Below are positions 42,501 through 53,218 of a stretch of DNA of 64,000 bases, piece by piece. The notes beneath the pieces are model-generated. The model saw only the letters and a program-made list of their open reading frames with translations, made no database searches and was not told the DNA's origin. Made by a program: the position numbers and the translations under genes. Position 1 is the stretch's first letter. Each line of letters begins with the position of its first letter. Source of the stretch: Branchiostoma lanceolatum (taxonomy: Eukaryota > Chordata > Leptocardii > Amphioxiformes > Branchiostomatidae); the NCBI RefSeq assembly GCF_035083965.1, contig NC_089723.1:34041193-34105192 (forward strand). Direction: 5' to 3'.

Positions 42501-45500
42501 TGATAATTGGTTAATTAAGAGCAGTCATTAGTTGGTCTCTTGTGGTGCTAATTACACAGGAATGAAACTGTAAATCTTGAAATGTTTGCATTGAGTTTAT
42601 TTTCGCTAAACTCTTCCCGGCAAATTCATGAGATGGCTAATATGCACTTCTTATGTATCACTACAGCACTACAGAATTGTTTCAGTTGCGAACTTAAAAC
42701 ACCACAAAAAATATTCCATTCCCTTTCTGCTGCAAAACTAAGTCCCCATGAAAGTAAATAAGTTTACAGTAAAACCACAATTTTGTAGATCCCTGAACCA
42801 ATGGTGATACCAGAGTGCTGTGAGAATGTATCTAACGTACATGGAGGGTGAACAACATAACCTGCAGCATCTCCCATAGTCCTCCGTTATAATACACGAC
42901 TGTGCGTCATCTGTAATGGCATTGTGCAGAGAAAACAGATAAAGGGCACATACACAGGTCCATGTACCGCACTGCTTGGAGATCCAGTCTTGGGCTGTTT
43001 GCAAAGAAGTCATGATATTCTGCTGTCAAAGAGGTCTGCAAACTTTTACACTTCTGTTACAACCCCTTTCCACTATAGGCTGCAACTGCTGAGTGACCAA
43101 AGATTTGACTGGTGGCTCAACAAATTTCATTGACAAAGAACAGATCTTTTTACGTTTTTTGTGTGTTTTGTTGTCTTTTGATTCACACTTTGGCACCGTA
43201 CATCATATGCCAATTATGAAATGAAGGGTCACATAAATCAAAGATTGGTCACTGAACACCCTGCCAATCTGGCAAATCTGTCTGTGACCATTGCAGTCAT
43301 CTTCCTTCTCACTTTATTCCAATCCACTGACAGTGTATTCTAATAACAACAGACACACACCAACACAAACAGACACAGAGAAAACATTCTAGACTTTATA
43401 CACTAAGTATTCTGAGAAATGTACATTGCAGTGCATCATCATTCTATCTATAGCTAGTGACGTAAGTTACATATTGATAATCCTAGACCAAGAAACTTGC
43501 TACAGGAAGCTCCTGTTCTTATCTATTTCTCAAGTAATCCTGGTCATCCTTCATCGTAATGCCTTGCTGTCATGTCTATGCCAGGGCTCAAGATGATGAC
43601 CCAGAAATTTGAAAGATGATCATGATTTCCCTTAATAGCCATCTCCCTTTATTACATCTTAAGACCCAGTGGGCTTGTGACATACCGTTGGAAAGCTCTA
43701 TGGATCTGACCTAGTGGTGCTGAGAAAGTGTTGTCAAATCCCACAGAGCACTGTCACAATTTGCTTCATCCTTGGACAAAAGTACAGTCTCAGATTACAT
43801 CCGGAGAAAAAGAATGATAAAACTTTTATCAGTCGATCTAGTTCTTTAATGCTTTGTGATAGGAGGTATTCGAAAGCAATAAAATGTGAGCCGCTCCCAA
43901 TTGTGGAAGGGATAAGAACGGTCGCCGTAAGGTTAATTGGGCATGTGGCATATAAATGCTTTTGTCCCAACCAAGGAATTCTATAATAGGACCCTGTCAT
44001 GACGCAAGGCCCACTAGAGGCTGTGACCACTGAGTGACTTCTTAGCGACCAAAGATTTGACAGGTTGTTCAACTGATTTCACAGATAAAGAATGAATTTT
44101 TAACAACGTTTTGTGTGTTCAAAATTTTGCTGCTCTTTTAGATCATACTTTTACATCTTGCATCGTGTTCCAATTATGAAATCAAGGGCTACAGAATATT
44201 GGTTGCTGTGTGGTTCGCCTAGTAGAAAGGGGGCCTACATGTAACTATGTAAAGACTTTGGTCTGAGGACTGATGTGCACAGTAAAAAAAAGCTATATAG
44301 TGCTAAACATGTGTGGGAGTACTGTCAAGCTTTAAATGTTGAACAAAAATGTTTTTTTCCTTATCTTGGTGTTTAAAATCAGCTACATAAAATTTTATAC
44401 ATGGTAACTGTTGTAGATGTGAGCAGATGTCTGGGAAAGATAACAAAAGCTAGCCACAAGTCTAAGCTTCTAGTCTATATGACACCCTATGAAACACATT
44501 ATCGAAGATTGCCAGTCCGGAATGTTTCATAAAACTTGAATAGTGACACCAATGGCAACAAAGTACAACATATTTCCTGATAACAATCAATCACACTACG
44601 TATATTATTAGTGAACATAGACCTTTGTACTAAATGTACATCATTCTGATGTTATTGAACATTGAATCTTCCAGTTCGAAATCCCCGCCTCCAGGTAATC
44701 AAATTAAATTTCATCAATGATGTCAAAGCGAGCACGGCAGCCATTTTAGAACCTAGTACCTCGACCAGTGAAATACGTCCTTTTGAGAGGCAAACAGTGC
44801 ATGATCATTGTGATTACATACAGCTGAAATGTGTTAAATTAGTGTTCGCTTTGTTTGTTTCTCAAAATAATGGCTTTTCACAAGCTGTGGTGCCAGGTTC
44901 TGAACTGGCTGCCATCTTCACTGTGAAGCCATCAAAGGAATTTAATTTAATTGCCTGGAGGTGGGAATCAACATTAATAATGTAAGATTTGATGTTCTAT
45001 AACAATATTCAGAAGGGTGTATATTTCAAACAGATGTCTAGCCTACATTGCAGACTGCTTCCGGCTGTTTTCTTTTTCAAGTTACCATTTTCTTATTACA
45101 TTTTTTTAATTACATCTTAATGCTGACCAAGAGCAATAAGAAAAAAAAGTTATTTTGAAAAAGAAAACAGCTGGAAGGAGTCTGCAATAAAGGCTAGAAA
45201 TGTCTATGTACATTGAATAATACTTAATCAGGAAATGTATTTTGGTGTCGCAAGCACTTAACATTTAGCACTCTGAAGCAGCTGTTTGGCACCCAATTCC
45301 CTAATGGTTACAGAGTTAGGTTAAGAATCAAAACTGGATTATCATGGAAGCTCATCTGTGTTGGTAGTTATCATAGTACAATACTTAACTTTTTCCCAAC
45401 ACAAAGGAATTCACAGATTAAAATTTTCTACGACCACTGTTGCCTTCTTTGGGATCAGTAATCATTTATCTATTGTACTATATCTATTGTGCTGTTAAAA

Positions 45501-45670
45501 TGGATCGTAAATGTTGCCTTGTTTGTACAGGTGTGGTTGGTGTGTACCTGGCCGGCCACATTCTGGAGCTAACAGGCAGCTGGGCAGCTGTCTTCCACCT
45601 GACGGCTGTCATCAACACATTCGGACTGCTGGTATTCCTTGTCTATGGATCGGCCGAGAGAATAGTGTGA
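35348..45670 (+). CDS. SLC17A9: Vesicular nucleotide transporter, SLC17 family (12 coding exons)
   Basis: Exons 35348-35454; 36090-36216 or 36274-36400; 36733-36803; 37441-37589; 38239-38338; 39285-39512; 39792-39888; 40270-40357; 40867-40901; 41447-41618; 42234-42263; 45531-45670. With one copy of exon 2 they join to 447 residues (human 436). SLC17A9/VNUT is a 12-helix major-facilitator protein that loads ATP and other nucleotides into secretory vesicles using membrane potential. Visible hallmarks: W-V-L-A-Y-F first helix, [20 protein letters not shown] (the MFS loop motif), [49 protein letters not shown] and [14 protein letters not shown]. All junctions are GT-AG. It could also be called a generic SLC17 member, but SLC17A9 is the closest fit. 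Exon 2 is duplicated, and exon 10 has a broken partial duplicate upstream. Confidence 0.93.
36090..36216 (+). CDS. SLC17A9: SLC17A9 exon 2, first copy (2a)
   Basis: 127 nt with TTAACAG acceptor and GTGAGT donor. It encodes most of the first transmembrane helix and the start of the following loop ([20 protein letters not shown]). It differs from copy 2b at five positions; only one changes the protein (Tyr here, Phe in 2b). Confidence 0.9.
36274..36400 (+). CDS. SLC17A9: SLC17A9 exon 2, second copy (2b)
   Basis: 127 nt, TTAACAG acceptor, GTGAGT donor, about 96% identical to 2a; its helix reads [10 protein letters not shown]. The intron between the copies would be only 57 nt. Joined after 2a, it would be read in the wrong frame and meet TAA, so at most one copy can be used per transcript. 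Confidence 0.88.
36451..36595. repeat. (CCAA)n tetranucleotide microsatellite
   Basis: About 28 CCAA units then CAAT variants, 50 bases after exon 2b. The minus-strand frame that reads as repeated WLVG is an artefact. Confidence 0.97.
38379..38618. mobile_element. MITE of the GGCCCCCT family in SLC17A9 intron 5
   Basis: Left end GGGCCCCCTTTTCACCAG; right end with CTGTAGTGGAGAGGGGG; interior TTTGCTCTTTGTTTATGAAA and GGTCGCTTTTTGGTTGCTCA shared with 31726-31942. Confidence 0.65.
38993..39205. mobile_element. MITE of the TACTGTAAAT family in SLC17A9 intron 5
   Basis: ATTACTGTGAATTCATTATAT at one end and TTTCAAGATTTACAGTATAC at the other; interior GTAGTACAGCAGTATTACAC and GAAACACATATTTGTGG. Confidence 0.7.
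40975..41035. repeat. CA-rich simple repeat in SLC17A9 intron 9
   Basis: Interrupted runs of CACACA over about 60 bp. Confidence 0.7.
41262..41390 (+). pseudogene. Partial, broken duplicate of SLC17A9 exon 10
   Basis: 41326-41383 repeats the first 56 nt of exon 10 (ATTGTAGGAATGGGAGATCC against ATAGTAGGAATGGGAGGTCC) together with about 60 nt of intron in front, CCTCCCAGAAGT included. It keeps a usable acceptor but has a 2-nt insertion and no donor. It is an incomplete tandem duplication about 120 bp upstream of the real exon. Confidence 0.75.
41664..41830 (+). repeat. Repeat of the GTCAAATCTGCCC family in SLC17A9 intron 10
   Basis: AAAGTCAAATCTGCCCAACA, CCTTTAATGCTCGTGTCAAT and GCCAGGTGGTCTTTACATG match 59221-59381 in the same order. 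Confidence 0.65.
42567..42775. mobile_element. MITE of the TACTGTAAAT family in the last SLC17A9 intron
   Basis: ACTGTAAATCTTGAAATGTTT at one end, AATAAGTTTACAGTAAAA at the other; interior TACAGAATTGTTTCAGTTGC. Confidence 0.75.
43063..43265. mobile_element. MITE of the GGCCCCCT family, first of two in this intron
   Basis: Left part CCCCTTTCCACTATAGGC; interior CAACAAATTTCATTGACAAA and TTGTGTGTTTTGTTGTCTTT. The right end is diverged. Confidence 0.6.
43988..44235. mobile_element. MITE of the GGCCCCCT family, second copy in this intron
   Basis: GACCAAAGATTTGACAGGTT and TTGCATCGTGTTCCAATTAT match the 43063 copy; right end CTAGTAGAAAGGGGGCC. Confidence 0.6.
44681..44967. mobile_element. Long inverted-repeat element in the last SLC17A9 intron
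   Basis: ATCCCCGCCTCCAGGTAATC, AATTAAATT and GGCAGCCATTTTAGAACC pair with the complementary blocks GGTTCTGAACTGGCTGCC and TTAATTGCCTGGAGGTGGG. Arms are about 75 bp. Confidence 0.75.
45031..45204. repeat. Inverted-repeat element before the last SLC17A9 exon
   Basis: CAGACTGCTTCCGGCTGTTT and TTCTTTTTCAAG pair with CTTGAAAAAG-like and AAACAGCTGGAAGGAGTCTG sequence; the outer TCTAGCC and GGCTAGA pair too. Confidence 0.65.
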
Positions 45671-45712
45671 GGGACAGAGAAGTCGGGAGAGGGACAAACA
45701 CTGCCATTCTAC

Positions 45713-45895
45713 TGTGAATCTTGAAATGCTCCCGGTGGTTTTATTTTTCTGGTCGTGGTGACTTCTTACCGCAAAATTTCTACCATACTGCAGAGTGGTT
45801 TCAACCACAAACAAACACAGCGAATTGAAAACCGCCTTTCCCCTTATAGTCATACCGCAAAGTTAAGTCCCACGGAAAAAATGAATTTACAGTAT
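45713..45895. mobile_element. MITE of the TACTGTAAAT family in the SLC17A9 3' UTR
   Basis: CTACTGTGAATCTTGAAATG starts it about 40 bases after the stop, and GAATTTACAGTAT ends it; interior TTACCGCAAAATTTCTACC. If the polyadenylation signal at 46579 is used, this element is part of the mRNA. Confidence 0.7.
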
Positions 45896-46578
45896 AGATT
45901 TCTCATCAATGTTCTTCCAGCTCTTCATTTATACTTGTACATGTATTACCTCTACACACTCCATGATGTATATTTTTTGTACATGTACCTGCAATAAGTG
46001 CATTAGAAACATTGAGCAGTAATTTTATACTGCCAGAAAAGAAATTTTCTTAAGTTTTAAAGTCAATGCTTTCTTCAATGTCTAGATCTAGACTTATGTT
46101 TTGTCATCCTTGTTTTAGAAAGGTTATTATAGTAATGTATATTGCTTGGTTATTTTGTAGCTGATTTATTTTGACATGTTTATTTTGAGTGTGCTGGTGA
46201 TGGGTTGTTGCTATTGCTCACAAACCTTATGATAACAAAATCTATTTGTGCTATACAAAGAGAAATACCATAAGTGCGAATATCTATAGTGCTCTGTACA
46301 AGTATTACATATAAGTTCATAACATATCTACATGTTAGGGCTAGATGCAATCGACTTCCTATTTATTGAAGGTATTGTAAACAAAATTAGGTCATTTTTG
46401 AAAATGTACATGTCTTGTCAATTATGTATTGAGATTGGATATGACCGTCGGTCGGAAGATTATGTATCATAATTTGACTATTTGACATACGTGTACAGAC
46501 TCACATCAAATGATTATTGTGCAATCTTGTATATTTAGTAGTTAATCAATAATATCCTCATTGTGAGTAGAAGACACA

Positions 46579-46584
46579 AATAAA
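46579..46584 (+). terminator. Likely SLC17A9 polyadenylation signal
   Basis: AATAAA in ACAAATAAATTTTG, about 900 bases after the stop codon. Confidence 0.4.
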
Positions 46585-46599
46585 TTTTGCAAAGAGGAA

Positions 46600-46628
46600 A
46601 TTTGCACCACACTTTTACTGTTCTTGAC

Positions 46629-46660
<32 letters not shown>

Positions 46661-48804
46661 CCGCAGGCAATCAAACAAAAAAACAACAACAAACAAACAG
46701 ACATCAACAGACATTTCAAAGATGGGAAGTACTGTTGAGCAAATATTGAAAGAGCGGGCTAAAAAGCAGGCTCAAAGCATCACGAACCGTTGCATTTACT
46801 ATGGACATGAGCATTTTGTTATCCTCTCGTGGAGAGGTCTTCGACCGCATTAGTATTGTTTTGACCAATGGAATACCTTTAGATGCAGTACATGTTAACT
46901 TTGGAAAGACCGCGTATGATTGCTGAGGCTTTTAGAATGATAACTACAGAAGAGGTATTTTTGGAGGTATCTTCAAATCAAGACAGCAAGGACATCTTAT
47001 TCTACTCTGTTTGATGAATTACCTTCTTCATGAATTGAAGATGAAAACAAAACGATTGTGAGAAATGAAAAACAACAGCACACGATATCTATAAGTAGTT
47101 TTAAAAGTATCCGTTAGAACATGAGTTTCAAATTGATAACGTTACAAGTACAAGCGTCCATTTAAGTGCCAGTACCCCAAACAGGTTTGGTGACGTAAGC
47201 AGACGAGAAACATGATCATACATGTAGCAAATGCCTTCAACAACAAGACAACAACACAAAAGAACAGGAGAACAGGGACCTTTGATGGCATTCGTTAATG
47301 ACATATGTTAAAAAAGAATAAGTCCAACCGCTCTCTACGAACATTCTAGTGTAAAAGAAGGAAATCACCCATTTTTGCTCACCAAATAGTACAAGAGCAA
47401 GGACAAACGGATGTTAGAGATTGTAGAAATGGATCCATGAAGGTAAACGATGAGTATCTGCCGTTGCTGAACACTGGCCTGAAGACATACATGCGTAACT
47501 TGAGGGTTGTATCTAATACAATCAATGATTCGTTGTAACATGGAATACCTTGAGGCGTATGGTGGCTAATGCATGGATATAGTATGGAAGATCAATAATG
47601 TACCACACCAGAAAGATACGTTGTGCGCAAACTTTTAGTAGCATTTGTAACCAGCTTTTAAGTTCAATTTTGTATTGTGCTCCGTTTTTGATGAGCCTGA
47701 AGATACTTATTGCAGTTAAGCTACATGTATTTGGGCAGCCAAGCAACCAAGCAAGCAACCAAAGAAACAACCAATCAAACAACCAAGTAACCAAGCAACC
47801 AATTAAGTAAGAAAGCACCCAACCGACCGACCGATCGACGGACCGACCGACCGACCGACCGACGGACCGACCGACCGACCGACCGACCGACCGACCGACC
47901 GACCGACCGACCGACCAACCAACCAACCTGTCGTGTACTTTGTCGAAAGATCCTAATGCAGAGAATTTGTTTGAATGTTTTTTCGCGCCCTTAGGATTTC
48001 GAGACTGTTTGATACTTGATAAAACTACGTCTGAAGTAGAATAAAAGCTGACAATTGCTCTGTTTGCTCATACGTAGTTTAAGGATTCCAAAGCGACACT
48101 ATATATTCTAAACATTAGTAACTAGTCGTTTTTAAAGCATCTAGCGACAATAAAAGTATGACAAATTCATATCACAAAGCTCGCTCTATGCACCATAGGT
48201 TGCAACAAGAGACCTATCAAACAACGTTTAATGTTAGAAGAGTTGTATTTGCTCTCTCTTTGATACAGAAGTGTTAGAGATTAATCTTATGTTGCCACAG
48301 ACAAGCTGCTTTCCAAAACTCTTTGGAGATTTCTGTACCCTCGTGGACGTCATTCTCTTGATAAGATTTGTTGCAAATGTGATGTTCGCACATTTCGCCC
48401 ACAGTAATTACTGTGCACTGCAATTAGTTGTGAAGGGTTCCAAAGTTGAGCGGATACGATTGTCACAGAGAGTTTGCTTATTTTAATGGTCTGACGTCGT
48501 CAGGCCTAGGAACATTAATGTTTTGTTTCCGATTGAAAAAAAGGGTTAGATTTGTAAAAACTCTGTTTTGTTTTAGATTGCGGCCGAAGTGATCCAACAA
48601 ATACAGTTTAAAAATGTAAAACTGCACCAGGGTACTTGTATGTTCAACATCATACTGTAATTATACAGATGTACGTTGTACAGGTATGTTAATGAACTGT
48701 TCTATTTCCTAATCCGCTTACATTGTTTTGAAAGAAAATTTGCAAAAAGACTTCTGTTTTCACTCAAATTTCAATTTTTGTCTCTTTCCAGCAGTCGACC
48801 AATG
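46600..48804. other. Intergenic stretch with simple repeats, no gene recognised
   Basis: It contains a (TCAA)n tract near 46628-46660 and the ACCG/CAAC satellite near 47740-47930. The frame at 46722-46853 (MGSTVEQILKERAKKQAQSI) has no family I know. Nothing else was recognised. Confidence 0.4.
47740..47930. repeat. (GACC)n microsatellite with a degenerate CAAG/CAAC border
   Basis: Degenerate CAAG/CAAC units to about 47815, then about 26 ACCG-type units to 47915, then CAAC. The minus-strand frame reading as repeated SVGR is an artefact. Confidence 0.95.
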
Positions 48805-49045
48805 ATGTCCCTATAGCTCAACTGGTAGCAGCCTCACAGTTGAGCTCCTGGTTCCAATTAGTTGCTAAATGGGAGACCCCGATTCAATCCTGGGACAGAA
48901 AATCTCGGGTTGGGCCTCGAGCACATTAAAGGGGAAGGTCTAGCAAACCCTCCCTGCCCCAAAACATATACTCTGCTACTGAACAGCAAGGAAACCTGCT
49001 GCCCTATGTGCCACTAGGCACTACAAGGGTCTGAGCGAACGAACG
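48805..49045 (+). mobile_element. Full-length tRNA-derived SINE
   Basis: The head GTCCCTATAGCTCAACTGGT has a Pol III box A (TAGCTCAACTGG), and CGATTCAATCC about 60 bases on is a box B. Then follow the family body with GAACAGCAAGGAAACCTGC and a tail with GAACGAACG. It is the best reference copy in the window. Confidence 0.85.
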
Positions 49046-50150
49046 CCAGATAAAAGGCTGAGATCGGCAGTTTTTTTGTTGTTGTAATATCACTGGGTAA
49101 CCAGAAACACAACATTTTCCCCCAAGGCCATACTTCATAGTGAACAGGTGCATCTGTCTCTTCCAGAGCGATGAATCTGAAGATGCCCAGGGTTAATTAC
49201 CCCGTCATGCGATAATGAGTGGCATCAACTACAGCTTAAATCTCAATCATAAGGTATGTGCTGTCATGGTGACCGCAAATATGGCGCACTCTTTGTGATT
49301 AATGTTTCCAAACGGTGAATGGACGATAAATATGAGCTGTTATTTCTGATTTATATGCCTTTATCTGCCAATCAAATATTTTGAAGTAAATGCCATGTAT
49401 AGCTAATAGAGAGCATCATGTGAAATTCTTGTATAAGGAATAAGAAATTAATCGAAGAGGAACTAGGTCTACAAGATGATTAACTGCACGACAGGTGTCA
49501 CCTCACAGAGGAATTGAACTAAACTGAACTGATGTATAATTCTTACAAACCTATGTTTAGCATATTAGTTAGGTGAACATACTGTACGGCGTTTAACATT
49601 TCTACCTTAAACTTTCCAGCTACTTTTCGGGGTCTGGGGTGGGTTAAAATGCTTGAAAATTCAGTCCTTGTGGCGTGCGTTTGGAGAATCTAACGTCTAC
49701 ATCCTTCCCGTAAGGTAATAAATTTTCCCTAAAATCAGAATCTAATTTATGATAAGATGAAAAGATAGAGTTTAATAAAAGCACATACGTCAAGATTAAA
49801 TGGTTGACGTCTTCGGATGAAAGAACGCTTTATGTAGTAGACTGAAGGGTATGTGGTTTCTTTATCTTGTTGATATAAATCGCAACTGAAATCATTTTCT
49901 GACAATGACGAAAGTTGTGCGCATCGTTTTTAGACCCTAGTAAATCTGTAAATAACCCAATGGATGGTTCTGTCCTTAGACGAACCTTTCTGTAAGGGAT
50001 AAGAATATTCATGATTGCGCAGCCAGTGGCAGTGCTAGTGGCACTGGCAGACAAAATGGTTACCGATGAAGTGCAAAGTTCTTGATTGCGAGTGTTTTAG
50101 GCTCATTCCGTTGCAACATTAACAACTCAGCTTGCTCGTCTCTCATTAAA
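49046..50150. other. Intergenic stretch with nothing recognised
   Basis: AT-rich; short frames only, without recognisable domain or splice-consistent chain. Confidence 0.4.
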
Positions 50151-50151
50151 T

Positions 50152-50315
50152 GTACTGCAAATCTCGAAATATTCGCTCCGGTTTTATTCTTACGTTTCGC
50201 GATGAGCTCTTATAGCTTACTTTGAGATCATGAGTCTGTTTTGTATTTCTGCTGTACTAAAGGATTGTTTTAACCGTAAGTTAAGTTCTTGCGAAAATGA
50301 AGGAATTTACAGTAC
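50152..50315. mobile_element. MITE of the TACTGTAAAT family
   Basis: TGTACTGCAAATCTCGAAATA at one end and GGAATTTACAGTACAC at the other; interior ATTTCTGCTGTACTAAAGG. Confidence 0.65.
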
Positions 50316-50991
50316 ACTATAAAAGACCGATTTGAAAATAAAATGCCCTGATCTTTTGCACAAAGTTTCATGAATCATGATAAGATGTAAATATTTTATT
50401 CATCGCCCTTTTTGAATAGGACCGATTGACAAAAGAGACTGAACAGTTCTGAAATCCGTCGTAGATATTACAGAGGCATATATCAGTGGTCCTAGTTCTC
50501 TGCCAAAAAAAGCGATCTGATATGTCGTTGGTGAAGCTTAGACATCCAGCTGATAAGACATTCAAAATAAAGTCACTCAAGCAACTGGATAGATTCTTAA
50601 AAGGGTCAGATGTTTCAGGTAGCATCCCCAACTCAGTTGCTTGGGTAACTGTTACCTTGCGTAAAACAAAGGGGGGAAGTACGTATGCGTACTTCTTTGT
50701 CCCCAATAACTACTGCATTATCTCACCTACATCTACGTTACATCTACCATATTTTACGTGTCACCAATAGACAGTCACCCTGATGACACTGACCTAAAAA
50801 CTGAAATCATTTTGCGCTTTCCTGTATCTTCTGATCCTGGCCATTCTTCACTGTCACGCACTCAATGGCTTCAAAATTCCATGAGATGAAATATCTTGAC
50901 CTAAAAACTTGAGTACTGCCCTTATAGGTCATTCAATTCATAAACTTCAATCAATAAGGGACAGTACTATTTTAGAATGCACTGGCTCGTG

Positions 50992-51165
50992 CTAGGGTCA
51001 CATTTCCAAACAGGGACCGGCTAGGCTGTTTGCGGGACCAAAAAATAAAAGTGTTAGAATTAATGAATAATTCTAAATACGTTTTGTGTGTTCTGTTGTC
51101 TTTAGATGATAGTTCTCGTTCCCACAAACTGCGCGACCCGTCACCGGTTCGGAAATTCATTTATA
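50992..51165. mobile_element. Diverged MITE of the CTAGGGTCACATTTC family
   Basis: CTAGGGTCACATTTCCAAAC starts it; the inner ACCGG and GCTGTTTGCGGGACC pair with CCCACAAACTGCGCGACC and CACCGGTTCGGAAAT. The exact right end is unclear. Confidence 0.55.
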
Positions 51166-51298
51166 ACTCTGTCATAAGAAATCAACGACCAGATCTTCAA
51201 GACTCACAGGTACCTCTTCCCCAGTGATGCGCACAGCGTGTCCTATCTCATCGATAGACCAGAAAGAGTGATAAAATATTCATCCGTTACGTCTGTGT

Positions 51299-51476
51299 TT
51301 ATTGGAACATGATGCGCAGCTCTAGGCCGTACGGAAGTCGCGGAAGCTGCGATCGCCGGAGGGATAAGCCGGGTCGGTTCGGGGTTAATTGAGCGGGTGG
51401 GGAAGATTTACCGGTCTGTTCGGGGATTTGAGAGGAGGAAGGGGGTATAGCCGGTTTGACATGTCCGACGATAGAT
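51299..51476 (-). CDS. Possible last coding exon of an unrecognised gene
   Basis: On the minus strand a T-run and TTCTGTAG acceptor are followed by 59 codons, Pro/Ser/Arg-rich, ending in a TAA that overlaps an AATAAA signal (CCAATAAACAC). I could not connect it to an upstream exon; the sequence next to it is repeat. It could be chance. Confidence 0.25.
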
Positions 51477-51549
51477 CTACAGAAAAAAAACGTGAACAGA
51501 AATAACAAGCACATTCTATTTTGTTTTTGTTTTTGTTCCATGCTATGGT

Positions 51550-51835
51550 AGAGTGATAGCTAGGAATTCGTGGAGAGTAAAATCCGTTTTCCGTCAAGGA
51601 AAAATAACAAGCAATCGACCATAAAAAAAACAAGACCATAGCACGTCCAGGACAAAAGGTACACATACCAAAAGTTCTGCTGCAGTACTAAGGTCACATA
51701 CCAGGGGCCCAAAATCGACATTGGCCTTTGTCTTCCCAAGATTAACCACATTCTGGATATCATCGATCGTATTCATTTTAGATGTTCTTGAGTTATGCTG
51801 ACTACAAAAGCCTGTAACACACAGTCAGACAGACA
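51550..51835. repeat. Copy of the 150-bp repeat family, inverted relative to 27990
   Basis: AAAACAAGACCATAGCACGT, AAGTTCTGCTGCAGTACTAA and TTGAGTTATGCTGACTACAA are the complements of blocks at 27990-28160. Confidence 0.65.
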
Positions 51836-53210
51836 CGCCACAAACTATACATCCATTTTTCATGTCGGTAAAAAATGGACAAAAGAAACACAGAGAAAGT
51901 CAAATGGAAAAAGAAGTTTTCGATATCCATTTTTCAGGTCATTTTTCAGAGTCAGGAATGTTTGGAAGTTTCGTTATCATTTTAAGACATAGCAAACTGC
52001 AGTTTTGGCGGAGGTTGTAATTCTCTAAATTTTATCTATAGTTTTATGTTGTTTTCACCGATAAAACTAGTCTTCCCGCAGGCCCACACGAGCTCGTCGT
52101 TAATGTACAAAGCTGTTAGACAGCCCACCCGTACAGTAAGTGTGAACAACTGGGACCTGCAGTTTATATGTACTGCATCAGAAGTCTCTTTCCACTGATG
52201 ATTCATTGGATATGAACGAATTGATAGGTTTTTGGAGATGTTATATAACATAAAGATAATACATCAACATTTTCTACATCCCAGAAGCTGTTATCAGCGG
52301 TAAATGTCATATCAATCAAATTCATCTGTATTGTCGAGAGTGTATGCATTTGTAGCTGAGGCGTCGAAGTATCTTAGACCCAACTTTTCCCAATATGTCA
52401 TAGAAGAGCAGATATCAGAAAAGACATTTCTCGATTTATACAAGCATAGAAAGTTGGTTACATTACTAGCAAACAGGAGTCATATCATCAATGAACACAA
52501 ATCACATTGAAAAATGCAAATTCTAAATCTAGCAAAGCCATCGCACTAAACGTAAGGGAATATATGGATGTTTTTCTGCTTTACAATCGAGCTATTCGTA
52601 GTAACTTGTTTTAACACGTAGATAAAGTTTTAACAGCAGTTTATGTTATATAACGTACATTAAGATGTTAAGATCCGAACCTATTGGAAAATCGCTCTCA
52701 AAGACCCACAAAGTTCATGGCCTCACGTGGCCGTCCCGAAGCCTTTTGATCTCAACGGTTACTACGCAACTGTTGGACAAGGCAAAGTTTCTCCTGACCG
52801 AGATGAATGGCCGCCTTGCGACCTTTGATATCTTACCTAAAGTCTAAATCTGTTCCATTCCCGGCTAGGGCAGTTAGCATGGGATTATGGTACCCCCTAA
52901 AGTACCAACCACTTTCGGCTATCACCCCAAACTTCGGTTTCTGATGTGTATCGTTCGTGCCTACGATTCTAGCATGCTCGACCGCCAGGGACCTCCATAA
53001 GACCCGTGAGGGATATTAGGTCTTTGAGTGATGATATCTACAGCACATTACACTTACAGAAAGAATACTGCTAGTTCTGAGGAACCCTACGTTAATCTAA
53101 CATAAATCCATTACGATGATGTCCTCAACCTTCACAGTAAACTTGAGAGAGAAACCTGCCTCAGGGTATCATTTAGGTACGCCGAGCCCATTAGATCAAA
53201 CTGATACTGT
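51836..53210. other. Intergenic stretch, no gene recognised
   Basis: Several frames of 60-75 codons (52036-52251 minus, 52304-52510 plus, 52665-52847 plus) show no family signature or convincing splice sites. Confidence 0.35.
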
Positions 53211-53218
53211 ATATCCTG

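Noticed and set aside
47522..47926. Minus-strand frame with repeated SVGR, resembling an RS-like protein
   Set aside because: Translation of the GACC microsatellite.
48808..48890. Possible tRNA gene (box A and box B)
   Set aside because: It heads a SINE with the same body as five other copies and does not fold into a proper cloverleaf.
50486..50770. Plus-strand frame with KQLDRFLKGSDVSGS
   Set aside because: It contains the dispersed repeat with CAAGCAACTGGATA also seen at 33778 and 57510; no protein family recognised.
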